A stretch of DNA of 64,000 bases from Mesaphorura yosii. Lineage: Eukaryota; Arthropoda; Collembola; Poduromorpha; Tullbergiidae. Positions 49,888-62,210 of the stretch are shown one piece after another (within the stretch, counting starts at the first letter, position 1; the number at the start of each line of letters is the position of its first letter). A model generated the notes under the pieces. The model worked only from the letters and a program-made list of their open reading frames with translations. It was not told the DNA's origin and ran no database searches. The position numbers and the translations under genes were made by a program. The stretch spans positions 1 to 64,000 of the forward strand of contig WIXG01000348.1 of assembly GCA_009869945.1 (NCBI GenBank). The letters are read 5' to 3'.

Positions 49888-52800
49888 ATGAGTGCGACAA
49901 TCAATACTACTGCAATCGGCTCCAGTCGCCGACTCGTGAACGGACATTCGCCGTGTTCCAGCCCGACGAAAGAATGCGAAGATGTAAGTTATCGGTTATT
50001 CTTGAAATTGCACATGCTTTATTGCAACAAGTGCTTACGTCCACGTCTCAATCTTCAGAGATCCTCCAGTGAAGCTGACACTGGGCGACCCTGCCGTGAC
50101 TGTGAATGCCCTTCTGGATTTGTTCCGCACCCCTGGAGGTAAGTGAGTGCCAAAGCTTATCCCGTGTTTATCCCTTTACGCATACGCAATTTCCAACACT
50201 TCCGCGGATGCAATCGTCATGTGCTAGCTTAACTATTCCAGCCTCCTTTATTTTCAAAGAATGATCTTCGTGAGTCTTAGGGTATTATACCGTAAATACA
50301 TTTTATATCAAACGGCTTGCGTAGGATTTGTACAGGCTCGACATTCGATGTATTGTGAAATCGCAGCAGCAAACTGTTTCGACACAAGAAATATGTAATC
50401 TACTAGATGACCGTTCGTATGGGTTTCGGCTTTCGGAGTTCGATGACGAGCCGGCCAAAAATTAAAAAACATGCAAACCTCATGCAAAGTTCGCTGTGTT
50501 AACGTCACTGTCACTTCATCAGCTTGGGAATGACACTTCATTGTGACAGAATTCTTTTCATTACACTGCAATCAGCGATCAGCAGAACTGTATTTTGCGT
50601 TGTATTGGCTTCTCGCATCCTCATTTCTCATTGCGAACAAGAATAGCATTGCATTACGATTAATGATTTATTAAAATCCTTCAGGAAGCTTAAGGCGACT
50701 GAGGCTGAAGATGAGACTGGATTGAATAACCAAATGCAGAGAGCATTGGTTAGTAAAGTCTTGTGTCTTTTGTACACAATTTGCCAGGAGCAAGTCGCAG
50801 TCATTCAAACACGAAATACATCATCATTTAGTCGATGTTTTCATGATGTACCAAAATTAGAGTGAATTCGCAGTGCAGCGCAATGCATTGCAATAGTGGA
50901 AAGAGAATTATGCCCATTCATCATATCATTACCAGAAGTAATGGCTTTTCCTTCTGTTGCATTCGACATTGCACGTTTGCACGCTAGCGTGCAATGGCTG
51001 GAATGATCTTGACTTTCTCCTTCTCTTCGTCCGTATTCCCACTGCCACTTCCATGCACTGTGTTTCTGGAATTTGTGTCCAGCACGCATGTAATGAGAGC
51101 GAGTGGGAATGTGAGATATGTCCACAAATCAATGACTATTTCATTAAGTCTCCGCTGGTGTCGGTGCCAACTGCAAGAAATGTTACCACCTTTTTCTGCT
51201 ACCGCATGCCAGCCCGGCTTGGTCAATCATCAGCATTTGCTATATCCATACCCGAATTGCGTACAGCAAACTGTGCTAGACAGGTTTGATTTTCAGAGAA
51301 GTTGGATACTGGTTTCTAATGCATGCACATTGTATGAGTTCGAATCACAGCTGCATACAGTTGAATTTGATGACTTTCCCAGATGATCTTTCCCAGCCCA
51401 CAAAGTCAATCTGAATCTATCCAAATAATTTTTTCTGGTGAATGCATTAATAGGCTCGTGTTCTCGCCCGATGTTCAGCTTGTAATTCATGTTTCCGAGT
51501 TCGTAGAGTAGCCAAATGCGGCAAATCTGAGTAATCGCCAGACAGGAGAAGAAAGGAAGAGTCTCAACTTGAGTGCAGACCAGATCAAAGCATAGTTGAG
51601 ACTGGCATGCTACGCGAATCACAATTAATCGCGCACAATTTGCGTCCACGCGTGTTTTTGGTTGATTGTATTCGCATTCGTGGAATGGCAAGATTCCAGG
51701 AAGTTATTTACAATACAATGGAAGTTTACACGGAAGAACGAGAAGAAGAACGAGTTTATAATTTCGGAGTAAATTGTGACTTCTTTTTTTGCAGTCAGTT
51801 TAGCATCCGCATCTCTATTTTTGTTTCGTGTGAATGCGATTGAAACCGTGACTTGACTCCATTCCGCCTTCTTCAGTGCAAAGAATCCGATTTGCGACCC
51901 GCCCGTCTTGCGTGTGTGCCGCCGCCGCCTGCGAGTCTGCCCTTAAGACGCTCGCCCTTCGCTCGTATCTCGTGGTTGTATTTTTGTTATCAAAACTGTG
52001 AAATGAAGAATAACAGAGAAAGATGAGATCCTCCTGTGTACAATTATCGTTATGAAGAGTAGCCGTGCCACTGTGCTCGTCCTGCTTCTGTCTTCTCGTC
52101 GAATCTAATCTTTTACTAGACAGTGCTCCCATAAAAGTAATACCTTTTGGCTATGAGTATCCCACCCGGGCACGGGCACTGGGCACGGGTTCTGATGCAC
52201 CAACTCAAACGACAAACAGGCAGCCAGACACTAGACGCTCTTCTATATTCTATTCGCCATTTCATCTAGAACGAAAGCACCAACTCTTTGCATCTTGCCC
52301 TATCCTCATCCTCTGCATCCTGTCGTAGTCGTGATCATCGCTACCGCGTACCAGGCCACGTTTGTGGGTCTCATTCACCTAGCTCGCTGTTCAGTTGTTG
52401 ACGTTCATCAGTGTAGTTTATAAAAACCATATGATTCTGTTCGCCTTGTGAAGTGAAGCACATGCTCCTGCAGTTTCTTCGTTTACGTTCACTGCGAGAT
52501 TGACTGAGACGGTGACGTGAGGCGCTGGTCTTTCTGATACCTGCACAAAATCCGGTCGTCAAAGACCATGCAGCCTATCCAGTATTGAATACCCACGCGT
52601 GCATTTGTTCCTGCCGACTCCCAACACCGGGATAGTTGAGAAGCCCTAGACGAAACAAAGACGCGACGACAAGTTTAAGTCAACATTCAATTAGTCAAGA
52701 AGTGCAGTAGAGTATTCAAGTTCAGGTATTTAACGAACTGAGCATAACGTTTATTAATCAAGTAAGTCAAGTTTAGTCTAGTGTTTGTGGCTTGTGCTAA

Positions 52801-55800
52801 ACACACAAAGACGAAGATTAAATTATCTGTTGCAGATTGATTGAGACTCGGCTGATTGGTGAATGTTGTGTCTGCATTCCGTTTCGTGCCAAGTAAAAGT
52901 GACAGCAAATACGAACATGGTAGTTGGTGGCTCATTTTTTACGTTGATGTCCAACACAAAATCCATCCCATCCACGTGGTCGCTCCTGAATTTTATCGTG
53001 TCTTGAGCACGCTAACGCTTTACAATTTGTTCCGAGTCGGTTAAAAGTCTGGGGAATATTCAAGGCGCCTGTCTAGTTAGCGAGTTTTCACGGCTCTTCG
53101 CTCGGTTTTAATTTGTCAGGAGTTCGATGCTACAAATTATGAGCATGTAGATGAGCAAGGTAATGTGTTTTCATTTTGATTGAACCCACCGCCTCCTTCG
53201 CAGCCACTGCCACATGTTTAAGGCAGAGGAGTACAAATTCGAAGGTTCGATAAAACGTGTACGTGCGCGTTGTGGGATTTTTGGCATTGCTCGTGGCTTA
53301 TAATGCCAAAAATAAAAATTTGTCTAAGCGAGTCGCCGTGGTCGTCACAGTCGACGAAACCAAAACATGAAGTACAAAATACGCAAACGAGAATTTCGCA
53401 TTTCACATGAAATCTCGGGAGCGAAGGCAGCAGAAAAAATCTTGACATTTGCTCGCAACTGCTCACTGCACTGCTGCGGGAGCATAAACAAAGAGCCGAC
53501 TCATTTACTCTACTCTGAAGGTAGGATTACGAGTTTAGTTTATGGCGTGACACTAATGAATTATGAGTACAAACTCCTGCGGGAGAAACAAGACGCGGTC
53601 GCGGCGACAGAGATTAGACTTTTATATGAGTTATGAGCGTGGCTTTATGGTTGGCACTCCGCAACGGAATTATTGACGTCATAAAGATGTAATTCGATAA
53701 TTTGCGAGCTGCTCGTGCTCAGATTCTCGGATTACGTGTAGGAGACGTGAAAATTTTAGTGAAATGCAAAATCGCGAAGAAGTTTGGAGTTTAGAGCTGA
53801 AAGATTCTTTAGCCGCCAATAATATAAATTTTATGCTGGACAAATGCAAAGCTGCACTGTACAGGTGGAGTCTGTTGTGCTTCAGACGGATGTTCTTGAA
53901 AGACTAATGAGTTCTTATAAGATCCTTAGAATTGGAGAATAGAATGAATTCTAATGGCAGCCATTAAAATGTTTACTAGGGCTTGTGCTGAGGCTTACAC
54001 CACTGAATCTAAAATGAAAGTAGAGGTGAAGAAAGCAAACTCCATGCAAGGACAGCAGTAAGCACCACCAAATGACAAGACAGCAGCGGTATTGCAATTT
54101 TATAATGAAGGTCTCTTTATAGCCTCTTGTTTCAATTTCTCGTATTCTGTAAACGAGCGTCTAGAAAATAACGACAACGATTTTAAGATGCACATCAAAA
54201 GACAATGGCAGACTGTCAAGGACATGGCCACAGCAGTGATAGCAATTTGGCAATGTGACTGCTGCGCAATACAATGCAAGAATTCAGTTGCAATTATGTG
54301 TTACAATGCTCGATGTGGTGTTATCTGAAAGGCTTGTGGTATGACATTTGGCATACAAAACTCAGAATTTCAAACAGCCTTCGAAGGAGAAAGGAAGCTC
54401 AATGAGTAGTTTGAAGAAAAATGGCAAAAGGAAAGTTCAGAAAATCCTTTAAGCTATTTAATTTCGTATTTCGTTGCTGTCTCCTATCTGCTCTCACTGG
54501 CAATTCACATCTTCTCTCATTGTTATCTCTCCGTGCTTGTTTATTACACTCCGTAGAAGAGAATTGAGCCGGGTTGAGGCTTTCTTTAAATGCCATTCAT
54601 TCCATTCCAATTCCTCGTCCAAACTTTTCTTGCGTGAGCTGCTTGCGTCAGAGAAAGTTGGAAGTTCGTGTCTTACAATTTATTCAGTGAATTAATTTTA
54701 TGGCGAATCTGAATCTCATCTTTTCTTCTAGCCATATTGATTTGAATCTTGTGCAAATCAGAATATTACTGGCAGACAATGGCAAGTCTTTCCCATTTCA
54801 TTTCACATTGAACGTCCAAATGCAATGGTTCAAGTCGCCAAGTTTCGGGTTTCTTCCGTAAGATTTATGCGAGCTCGTCTCTTATCAGTGTGGACCGCCT
54901 GCTGTCGTGTGACAATAATAAATTAGTACAGACCATGCAGTAAATGTTCGTGTTCGGCTCGAGCAAGTGTAAAAGTGTGACATATGGCGTTTACTGCTAC
55001 TGGCATTCTTGTTCTGGGTTCCCCGTCCAGTAGTCAGAAGTAGGCAGGAGCAGCAAAGGGTAAGATGATATATTAATGGATGGTGTGTGTCCAGTCTGTA
55101 ATCTAATCGGTGCCATTACACCATTAAATGGTGTTGACTGCTGACCACCACCACCACCAGGCATTCCCGGTGAGTAAAGGCAAACTGAGCCTCCATAAAT
55201 TGGCTGGACCAATAAAGGCTTCTGGTGCCCGAACAGAACAGGAAGGAAAGTAACACAGAGCAGCTTTGCGGCAAGGATCTGCATTGCGAATTACGACGGC
55301 ACTCTCGAAACGCGTAGAATACCGAAATGCTAAGAAAGCAGTTACCTGTCCTGTTTGTTCCTTTCAGTTATGGAGGAGAAATGGCGAGCAGAGTAATATT
55401 GACGTGACATTTTGCAAGTATCGCATTACACTTATTACATAATAAGCAGAAGCAGTCCTTCTGTTTTGCTTTTGGAAAAACACTGAAGACCCGTCCGCCG
55501 CGGCCACCGTTCCACACTGCGTTTCCTCTTGATCTTGCCTGCTGGTTGTTCGCTGAGTCTGTTGTCTTTCGGTTCTTCTGTCGGCAACCACGACTGAAGT
55601 TTGCACTTTGTTATTAGTCATAATTGAACAGTGAAAGTCGGTCGTGAGTCGTAAGACTGGAGTTGGAGATCCTTTTCTTGTCTCAAGAGTTGAACGTTGA
55701 ACTCACGAACTTGTCTAGAAGGGGCCATCTTTGACTCTTTTCTCATCTGTCCGTGAATTTGAGCCTTTGTAAGACTCCTGGCCAAGGTGAGTGTTTTACA

Positions 55801-58046
55801 ACCGAAAGCAGGATTCAGAGTCATGACAAGGCTCATGAATCACAATTTATTTGTTGTTCGTCATACCAACGGACAAAATTCTCACAATAGACTGTCGTAG
55901 ACCTTTACTGCATGGCAAGCGAAGACATTTCTGAGACAGTGGCGATATAATTATGAGCCATTAATATTAATACTATCACCGCGTGCAGCAGACCATTTGT
56001 AGTTCTATTATTGACCGTTCTCTCGGTTATCGGACTCGAGCTTTTGCTTGACTGGGATTTTGGTCGGAAATCGTGCCAGGACGTGGACTTTGTGTTGGAT
56101 ATCGACTCTGAAAACGAATGGACGTAGGAAATGACGATTCGTGAAGAATGAAATGAGAGTGACAACCTGAAAATTGTAACTGTCGTGCCCCAAAGATATT
56201 TTCCTCAAGATGCATTCCTGCCCAGTGTCCCTGGGTGGTAACTTTGACACGCACTTGATTCCTACGTCGTGGTCCGGGTTAAAATACGCTTGTGTACGTG
56301 TACTTGAACTCTACTGTAAAGTATTCAGTCAGGAGCAACTTTATGAACTCATTGTTCGGTAAAATGTCCTTCTAGTACTTTCATTGTCTGTGTTTGAGTG
56401 CTTAACAGTCTAATAATGAGATTAGGGTGACTCACGTAATTTAAACAATGTTGGCTGCGTAAAATAACCACGCTAATCGTTAATTTTGTGAATTAAAGTA
56501 CTGCGCATGCTAAGATGTAATCGCCATTTCACAAAATCAATTATTCATTCATAAAATCACAGTTCGTGTTGAAATGCAATGTTGTACTCAGCTATATGAA
56601 TTTCCTCATTTTGATTCGTTCTAGAAAAACCTGCTCCAGCTGTAAATGCCCGAAAGACTCGCACGACCTGTACCACGACGAGTGGTTTAGTATTCGTGAC
56701 CGTCTCCTGGGAGGATCCGGCGGTCTGGCTTCGTCCGGGAGTCACGCGTCAGATCCATTCTCACGAATCTCATCCAGTGTGCAGCGGCCGTCCCAGTCCA
56801 ACATCCCGGGCTACACATGGACACCGCCGACCCTGACCTCTGCACAGGTACAAGAACTCGCAAACAGTGCGTAAAGACATGAGAGACTTTTCGAACATGC
56901 TCATCCGGCTAACGATACTTTACATTTTCAGGTGCAAGAATTCTTCAAAAGTTATCCTCCTGACAAAATTCCGAAGGCAGGTGAATCTGGCGAGATTTAT
57001 CGGGAGAAGCAGCTCCTTCACCAAATTCCAAAACAGGTACGAGATCATTAAATCGCTCTCACGGGACAGATGGCTATAAACATCTTTCTGTGCACAGGAC
57101 CTGGCGTTGACGTACTGTAAGCATGTGGAGAAGGAACACGCATCCGCGTACGAGGATCTCGTCAACACACGGAACGAAGTGTCGTTGGACGTTGGGTTTG
57201 TCGCTCCAGTTTCCATTCCAAATGCTGTAAGTCGCCCGGATTCTAATCAGTGACACTGGCTAATGGACGAATTGCCGAACGCGTAATCGTTGACGCTGAC
57301 GATGTTGTGCGTGGCACGCAGCAGTCACCTTGACATAATCCACTGAGCAGACGGAGAGCCGAATCCATTTGCCATTACCCATTAGTATTTGTATACACAA
57401 GGCCCGATCAAGTCAACAGATGTCGAATTACCGGAACACGGCAAAGCACAGCGCTCTGTGCAAAATTCATTAAAGTTATCACGTTACCTTAACCATGCGC
57501 GTATTGTTTATACAATTCGGGTATTTGGAGATCTTAATGGTTTTCCCGTCTATTTCGGGTTTTGTTTAGCTTCTACGCAGCCGAGAGCATGAAATGTGGG
57601 CACGGAATTCGCGCACGCAGTAATTCAATGCCTCCTCGGCTGCCACCGTCGAAAGACAATTAAAGTCAAATGGAAAATGATTGATTGATGATTGCCATAG
57701 CCCAAAATAGATAGAACTCTCAACTCCATTTGCTTACGAATCGAACTGCATGTGCTGTGCACAGTCTGCAGTTTCCTGGCGTTCGCGTTGGCGTTAACAC
57801 GAGCTAATTTCGCTCTTTTCATCACAGGAATGTCCAGCGTGCTCGCAACCATTGCGGCCCGGTGAACTCGCTGTGTTTGCGTCCAAGTTCAGCGAAGGCG
57901 GCAACTGCTGGCATCCTCAGTGCTTCAAGTGCAGCGTGTGCCATGAATTCCTCGTCGACCTGACCTACTGTCACTTTACGGATAGCCTGTACTGTGAGAG
58001 GCATTATGCGGAGCAATTAAGGCCGAGGTGTGCATCCTGTGATGAG
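49888..58046 (+). CDS. Prickle/Espinas/Testin-family PET-LIM protein (3' end not in window)
   Basis: Six exons (49888-49983, 50059-50138, 56625-56847, 56932-57036, 57098-57226, 57828-58046) stay in frame for 284 codons and end at a donor (GAG|GTGAGC). Domains in order: a zinc-binding head (PCRDCECPSGFVPHPWRK joined to TCSSCKCPKDSHD across the 6.5-kb intron), YHDEWFSIRDRLLGG, the PET domain (GYTWTPPTLTSAQV, FFKSYPPDKIPKAGESG, YREKQLLHQIP, LTYC), then LIM1 (CPACSQPL, WHPQCFKCSVCHEFLVDL, YCERHYAEQLRPRCASCDE). LIM2 and LIM3, expected next, are not found before 64000 and presumably follow a long intron. Prickle proteins act in planar cell polarity at the cortex; Testin binds actin regulators. The head and LIM1 fit both, so I do not choose. 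A further 5' exon is possible. Confidence 0.88.
50139..56624 (+). other. Long intron 2 of the PET-LIM gene
   Basis: This 6.5-kb intron is bounded by AG|GTAAGT and TTCTAG|A and is far longer than the others here. A possible 64-nt alternative exon (50686-50749: CAG|GAAGC to TTG|GTTAGT) is open but would break the downstream frame. A perfect 18-bp palindrome lies at 50977-50994, and a possible minus-strand small secreted-protein ORF at 54997-55284. Nothing else is supported. Confidence 0.6.
54997..55284 (-). CDS. Possible small secreted protein nested in the PET-LIM intron
   Basis: This is a single 95-codon frame with an ATG start. It has a good signal peptide (MQILAAKLLCVTFLPVLFG), then a short Pro/Gly-rich mature part including SPGMPGGGGGQQS. 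The hydrophobic core and basic n-region are convincing, and only a signal peptide would explain them, but there is no known domain and I saw no clear TATA or AATAAA. It could be a chance ORF; transcript evidence would decide. Confidence 0.35.
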   Translation of the reverse strand: MQILAAKLLCVTFLPVLFGHQKPLLVQPIYGGSVCLYSPGMPGGGGGQQSTPFNGVMAPIRLQTGHTPSINISSYPLLLLPTSDYWTGNPEQECQ

Positions 58047-61000
58047 GTGAGCAATTTCAGGAATTTGGGTTTCGTTACTCAGTATCGCAGCCACCGTTTA
58101 TTAAATAGTTCTTTCGGATTCAAAGTGAAAGAGGTTTTTTTATCTAACCATTTGAAGCTCCGCATAGCAATGGCTGGTTGTTCAGGCCTGTCTTTAATTA
58201 AAAGAGTTCGCCATGTTGTGACTATAAGCATAGGCAATACTGATTTGTACTGCAAAGACATGCAAGTGTGTCCATCTGGCTCCTGGCACAGGACAGTAGT
58301 ACGCGAGCAAATTTCTGGTGTGGTTCGTGAGTAAAGCAACAGGAAATCATGACAGACGCCAAACACGGAGCCCAAGCCAAAACCAAAAGACAAATCTCAA
58401 ATGGTTCGATTACTTAACGCTAGAGTTCTATACTAGCGTTCTAGTGCGGAAAACCAAGTCTCGGACAAATCGTTCAAACTCCTCACCAGCTGTAACAATT
58501 TAAACCATGAAGTAATACACATTTATGAGATCCCGAATCCTCAACTTTTTCAATGGCTCTGATTCCTGCCATTTCCAATTACACCCAACATTCTATTTTA
58601 TGCTGCACATTTTCTGAATTTAACTAATGTTTAAGTTGGTTCAATTCCTCGTCCGTTGAAGTGTTAATTTTGACCAAGATTCAAGAAACGCAAGAGCATG
58701 AACGCATACGTACGGTTAGAATTAGGATGACGTTAGTAGTTGGTGCACATTAACTTTTCTAAGAATTGGGCTTTCGTTTCATCTTCGTTTTCATTACAAG
58801 ACGAATCTTAGCTGCCTCCTTCGTCACCACGATCATCCCGAGCCTCCTTTGAGCTTTTGGTTGCCGTGTTTTAACACGGCAGGCTTTGTGCCAATATTCC
58901 TTCATATGCAAAAATCCCTTTTCATCCGTGCAATACATGAAATTGGAGAGGTTCCCTTTTAAGGCTATTTTTATCACAATCTAGTTCATTCTCCCTGCTC
59001 CTCATCGCCATCGCTATCGCATCGTGTGCAATATCTTCCTGCATTAGCTTTCCTTTTCACTCGCTTCGCTTGAGCTCGCGAACCGGCAGCGCAACACAAC
59101 GCAACGGCTGGCTGCTAGCATCACGAATCATTTGGAATAAATCGCCAAGATTATTTATAATTCCTTATCAGCCAAAGATTTCCTTATTGCATAGCCTGTC
59201 TGGCCAACTCGTGAAGCAGAGCATAAATATTATGAAATACTGGTACGGCAAATTGGAGAAAATTCTTGTAATAATGCGATCCGGTGCAAATATTTATAAA
59301 ACCACCGTGCCGTGCCGATGCTTGACTAATTGGTCATGTCCACGGCACAGTGTGCCATATCACACTGTTCAGATTGCCAATCATGAATTCATGAATCATG
59401 TATCGACGACAGCTGTGAAATTAATGCGTGGGTTTTGATAAGGAAATTGATGTAGTGATGTAATCTGCTCGTGCTCTTCTTGATTTTAATCCTGCGACTT
59501 GATCGTACTCTGCAATTCATTTGCGTGGGGAAATCAAAGAATTCTGCTTGTTTTTCTAGAGCAAATATTTTCTCTGCCGCTTATTCCTGCTTTATCCGAT
59601 AAAAATAACTTTTTAGGCCAAACCAGTCCCAAAATGAGGAGGCGATTTCTTGCACTACTGTCTGCAAGCGATCGAGTTTGTATGAATCTGGCCGCTGCTG
59701 TTGGCTGGCTGCTTGACGGAAGCGATTTCGCGCAGATTTTTCCAAGTCACTTTTTGGAGCGACTCGCGGACGAATTCTTTTGCGATGTGTAATCGCACTG
59801 TAATCGATGTGGATCCAACTGCGAATTGCTCAAATTAATAACAAGCCCTGCCATTCCATGCCTTGCCATTTCTGATCTGATTTCGAGAGTTGAACTCTTC
59901 CGACCTGCATTGCGATATAAAATTTTGTTCATCGCGTTGTTGTCTTTTTGCACGCGAGCCGCTCACGAGTCCGCTCAAAATAAAACCTCTGTATTTTTAG
60001 AAAGACACCGGCAAGACAGACGGGCGTGAATGGCGAACGACTGCTTGTTTGGTTCTTCGGAGTGTCGTATCTTGTATTTTGTCTCATCGACTCATGTTGT
60101 GCCAAAATTATGTACACGTACGATTTAGATACAGCGCAACAGCAAAATTACACTCGATCTCATTACTCGCTCGCGCTAACTTTTCGTGCTTGTTCTATTA
60201 ATTAAGGCAGGGATCTTCTCGCGATCTCGCTCATTTGTGTTCATGGCATTGTATGCCGTGAACGACGAGTGCAGACGAGAGTCGAGAGCATCGCGGATCA
60301 TTAAACCAAATGAGCAGAGGTGGAGCCCTTACCATTTGTTACCCACGCTAATGCGAGTCGGCTTGACATTTCCAATCCACAATGCACAATGTACGCTGAT
60401 GACTTTGACATTTTCTTAGACAATGGCTTAATGGTACAAGAAGGAGGTAGCCTAGCATTTCTGATCTGAATATCGAATGCCAGTTGCAATGGCTCTCAAG
60501 GGCAATGGCAATGGCGCATTCAGAATCGCCCCAGTAATAATGGACCCGGCATCATAACCCATTAAAATGCATGGTGATCACGTGCCCAGCTCTCAATACG
60601 ACTCTGACAGCAAGTGTCATTCCTAAATGATTGAACATCACTCATTTGCGTACATCGTACATTAGAACAGGCTTCAGTTTATCTACACAGCATGGCTTTG
60701 AACTAATTGGTAGATTCTTCTACTCAGACAACATTACATTAGACGCTTTGTCTTTTCATTTCTTGGCTGCCCACATCGCACATGTCAATACTTCACGGAA
60801 ACGATGAAATCATTCAGTAATGAGTTGCCTCGTTCATGATTGAAGTGAAGTGCTCCGGTATTTGTGTTTGTGTACGTTTTCTTGTTTTCAAGATTTTTAA
60901 AACTGACGAGCTTGGCTGGCACCCAAGCGCAAGCATTTTAAGAAAAGCTCCTTTGTTCTGTTAAATTAACTCATACGTACACCAAAGACGCCGCCGCCTG

Positions 61001-62030
61001 ATTTGAGCCCAATCAAATCATCAAACCACGCCACCGACAAAAGAATCAACTTGAGCCACTGATTTTCCGCATTCTAGCCTCCCGTGCCATGCTTTGCTTT
61101 TGCTGACCTAAATCTCGAGAAAGCGCCTTGCCGGGCCTAAAAATAGAGTTGTATTAGCCAGACCATTAAAAATCTGGTTCTGAATTTTACGATTCGTAAA
61201 GGCTGGATAAAATTTCACCGCAGTCGTGGCCATTTGCTGGGAGCACACAATATTATGGCCTATAACTTAAAAATAGGATACTTGACCAATATTTTCCGAA
61301 TGGATTGGCATTGGCAGCAGAAATTGACAGTTGTGACTGCTCACTGCTGCAACTCGCATGAGTTGAACATGAGTTCGACCCACCACCATGACAAGATCGT
61401 AAAATTGAATCATGAGCGAGAGCCTGGCATTCACTCGCACAACGTATGGACGAGGAAGATGAGTAGGCTGATGAATGATGTGTAAAATCAGAATCCACCT
61501 AAATACAGAATTTGCCGTACGTGAATGATGGCATTTCGGGTACCGAATATGCATTCAGTGTGTGTGTACGTACGTTTGCGTTCACGGATGAAGATCAGGA
61601 TGTGAGGGATGAAGTGAAGACTGGCACTGAAGATGAAGACGTACGCTCATACTGATGAGAGAAGATTCTAAAAATATTTTACATTTGCTTCCTTCTTGTT
61701 CTTGACTCGTTTCCTAGTAGAATTCTACTCTCACTCGATGATGATGACACTTATTGCTATTGCTGAGCTCCTTTAAAGTGTATCTCGTGAATTCTATTGC
61801 GGTATTATTATCCGTATCGGAGTGCTACACTCCTGCAGTTGCTCTTGTTCTTCTTTCTGTCTCAGACTTCTTAGTCTGAATTTGGACCCGGGGTCGCTTC
61901 GTTGTTTATCGGCCGAGTCTCGAGTGTTCTTTTTTGTTCTGAGCAGTTAGCGAATTGCCACTGATTAATTAGTTGATAGCAGTAAGGTTAACCAAGTGCT
62001 CACAACCATCCGCCTGTGTCTTCAGTCATC
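58047..62030. other. Probable intron of the PET-LIM gene or intergenic, nothing recognised
   Basis: About 4 kb with no LIM2-like exon (no WHxxHFxC pattern seen on the plus strand) and no other supported gene. A basic minus-strand frame at 58977-58759 is too short and unsupported. Confidence 0.35.
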
Positions 62031-62210
62031 ATGGGTGACGTAGAAGTCCAGATGCATCAGTCGTCAGAGAAGAAGGTCAAAAAGACCAGAAAGACGAAAA
62101 CCACCAAAACGACCGCCGGTGGTGGCGTGGAGGTCGAAGAGACCACGGAAACCAGAGAATACACTGATGGCGGACAAGGCGGCCAGGCGATCACTGATGG
62201 CGAAGCGTAA
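62031..62210 (+). CDS. Lys/Thr-rich small ORF or first coding exon
   Basis: ATG in a good context (CATCATGG) follows a possible acceptor (TCTTCAG at ~62025). The 59 codons read MGDVEVQMHQSSEKKVKKTR, then TK/TT repeats, a GGG turn, VEETTETREYTDGG and a stop. Composition is strongly non-random and codon use looks coding. GC|GTAACT just before the stop could be a donor, so this may be the N-terminal exon of a larger gene; such Lys/Thr-rich charged heads occur in muscle and cytoskeletal proteins (weak inference). I do not recognise it. Confidence 0.45.
   Translation: MGDVEVQMHQSSEKKVKKTRKTKTTKTTAGGGVEVEETTETREYTDGGQGGQAITDGEA

Noticed and set aside
50686-50749. Possible cassette exon in the PET-LIM intron
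   Set aside because: It is bounded by CAG and GTTAGT and open in the incoming frame, but its 64-nt length would shift the next exon out of frame.
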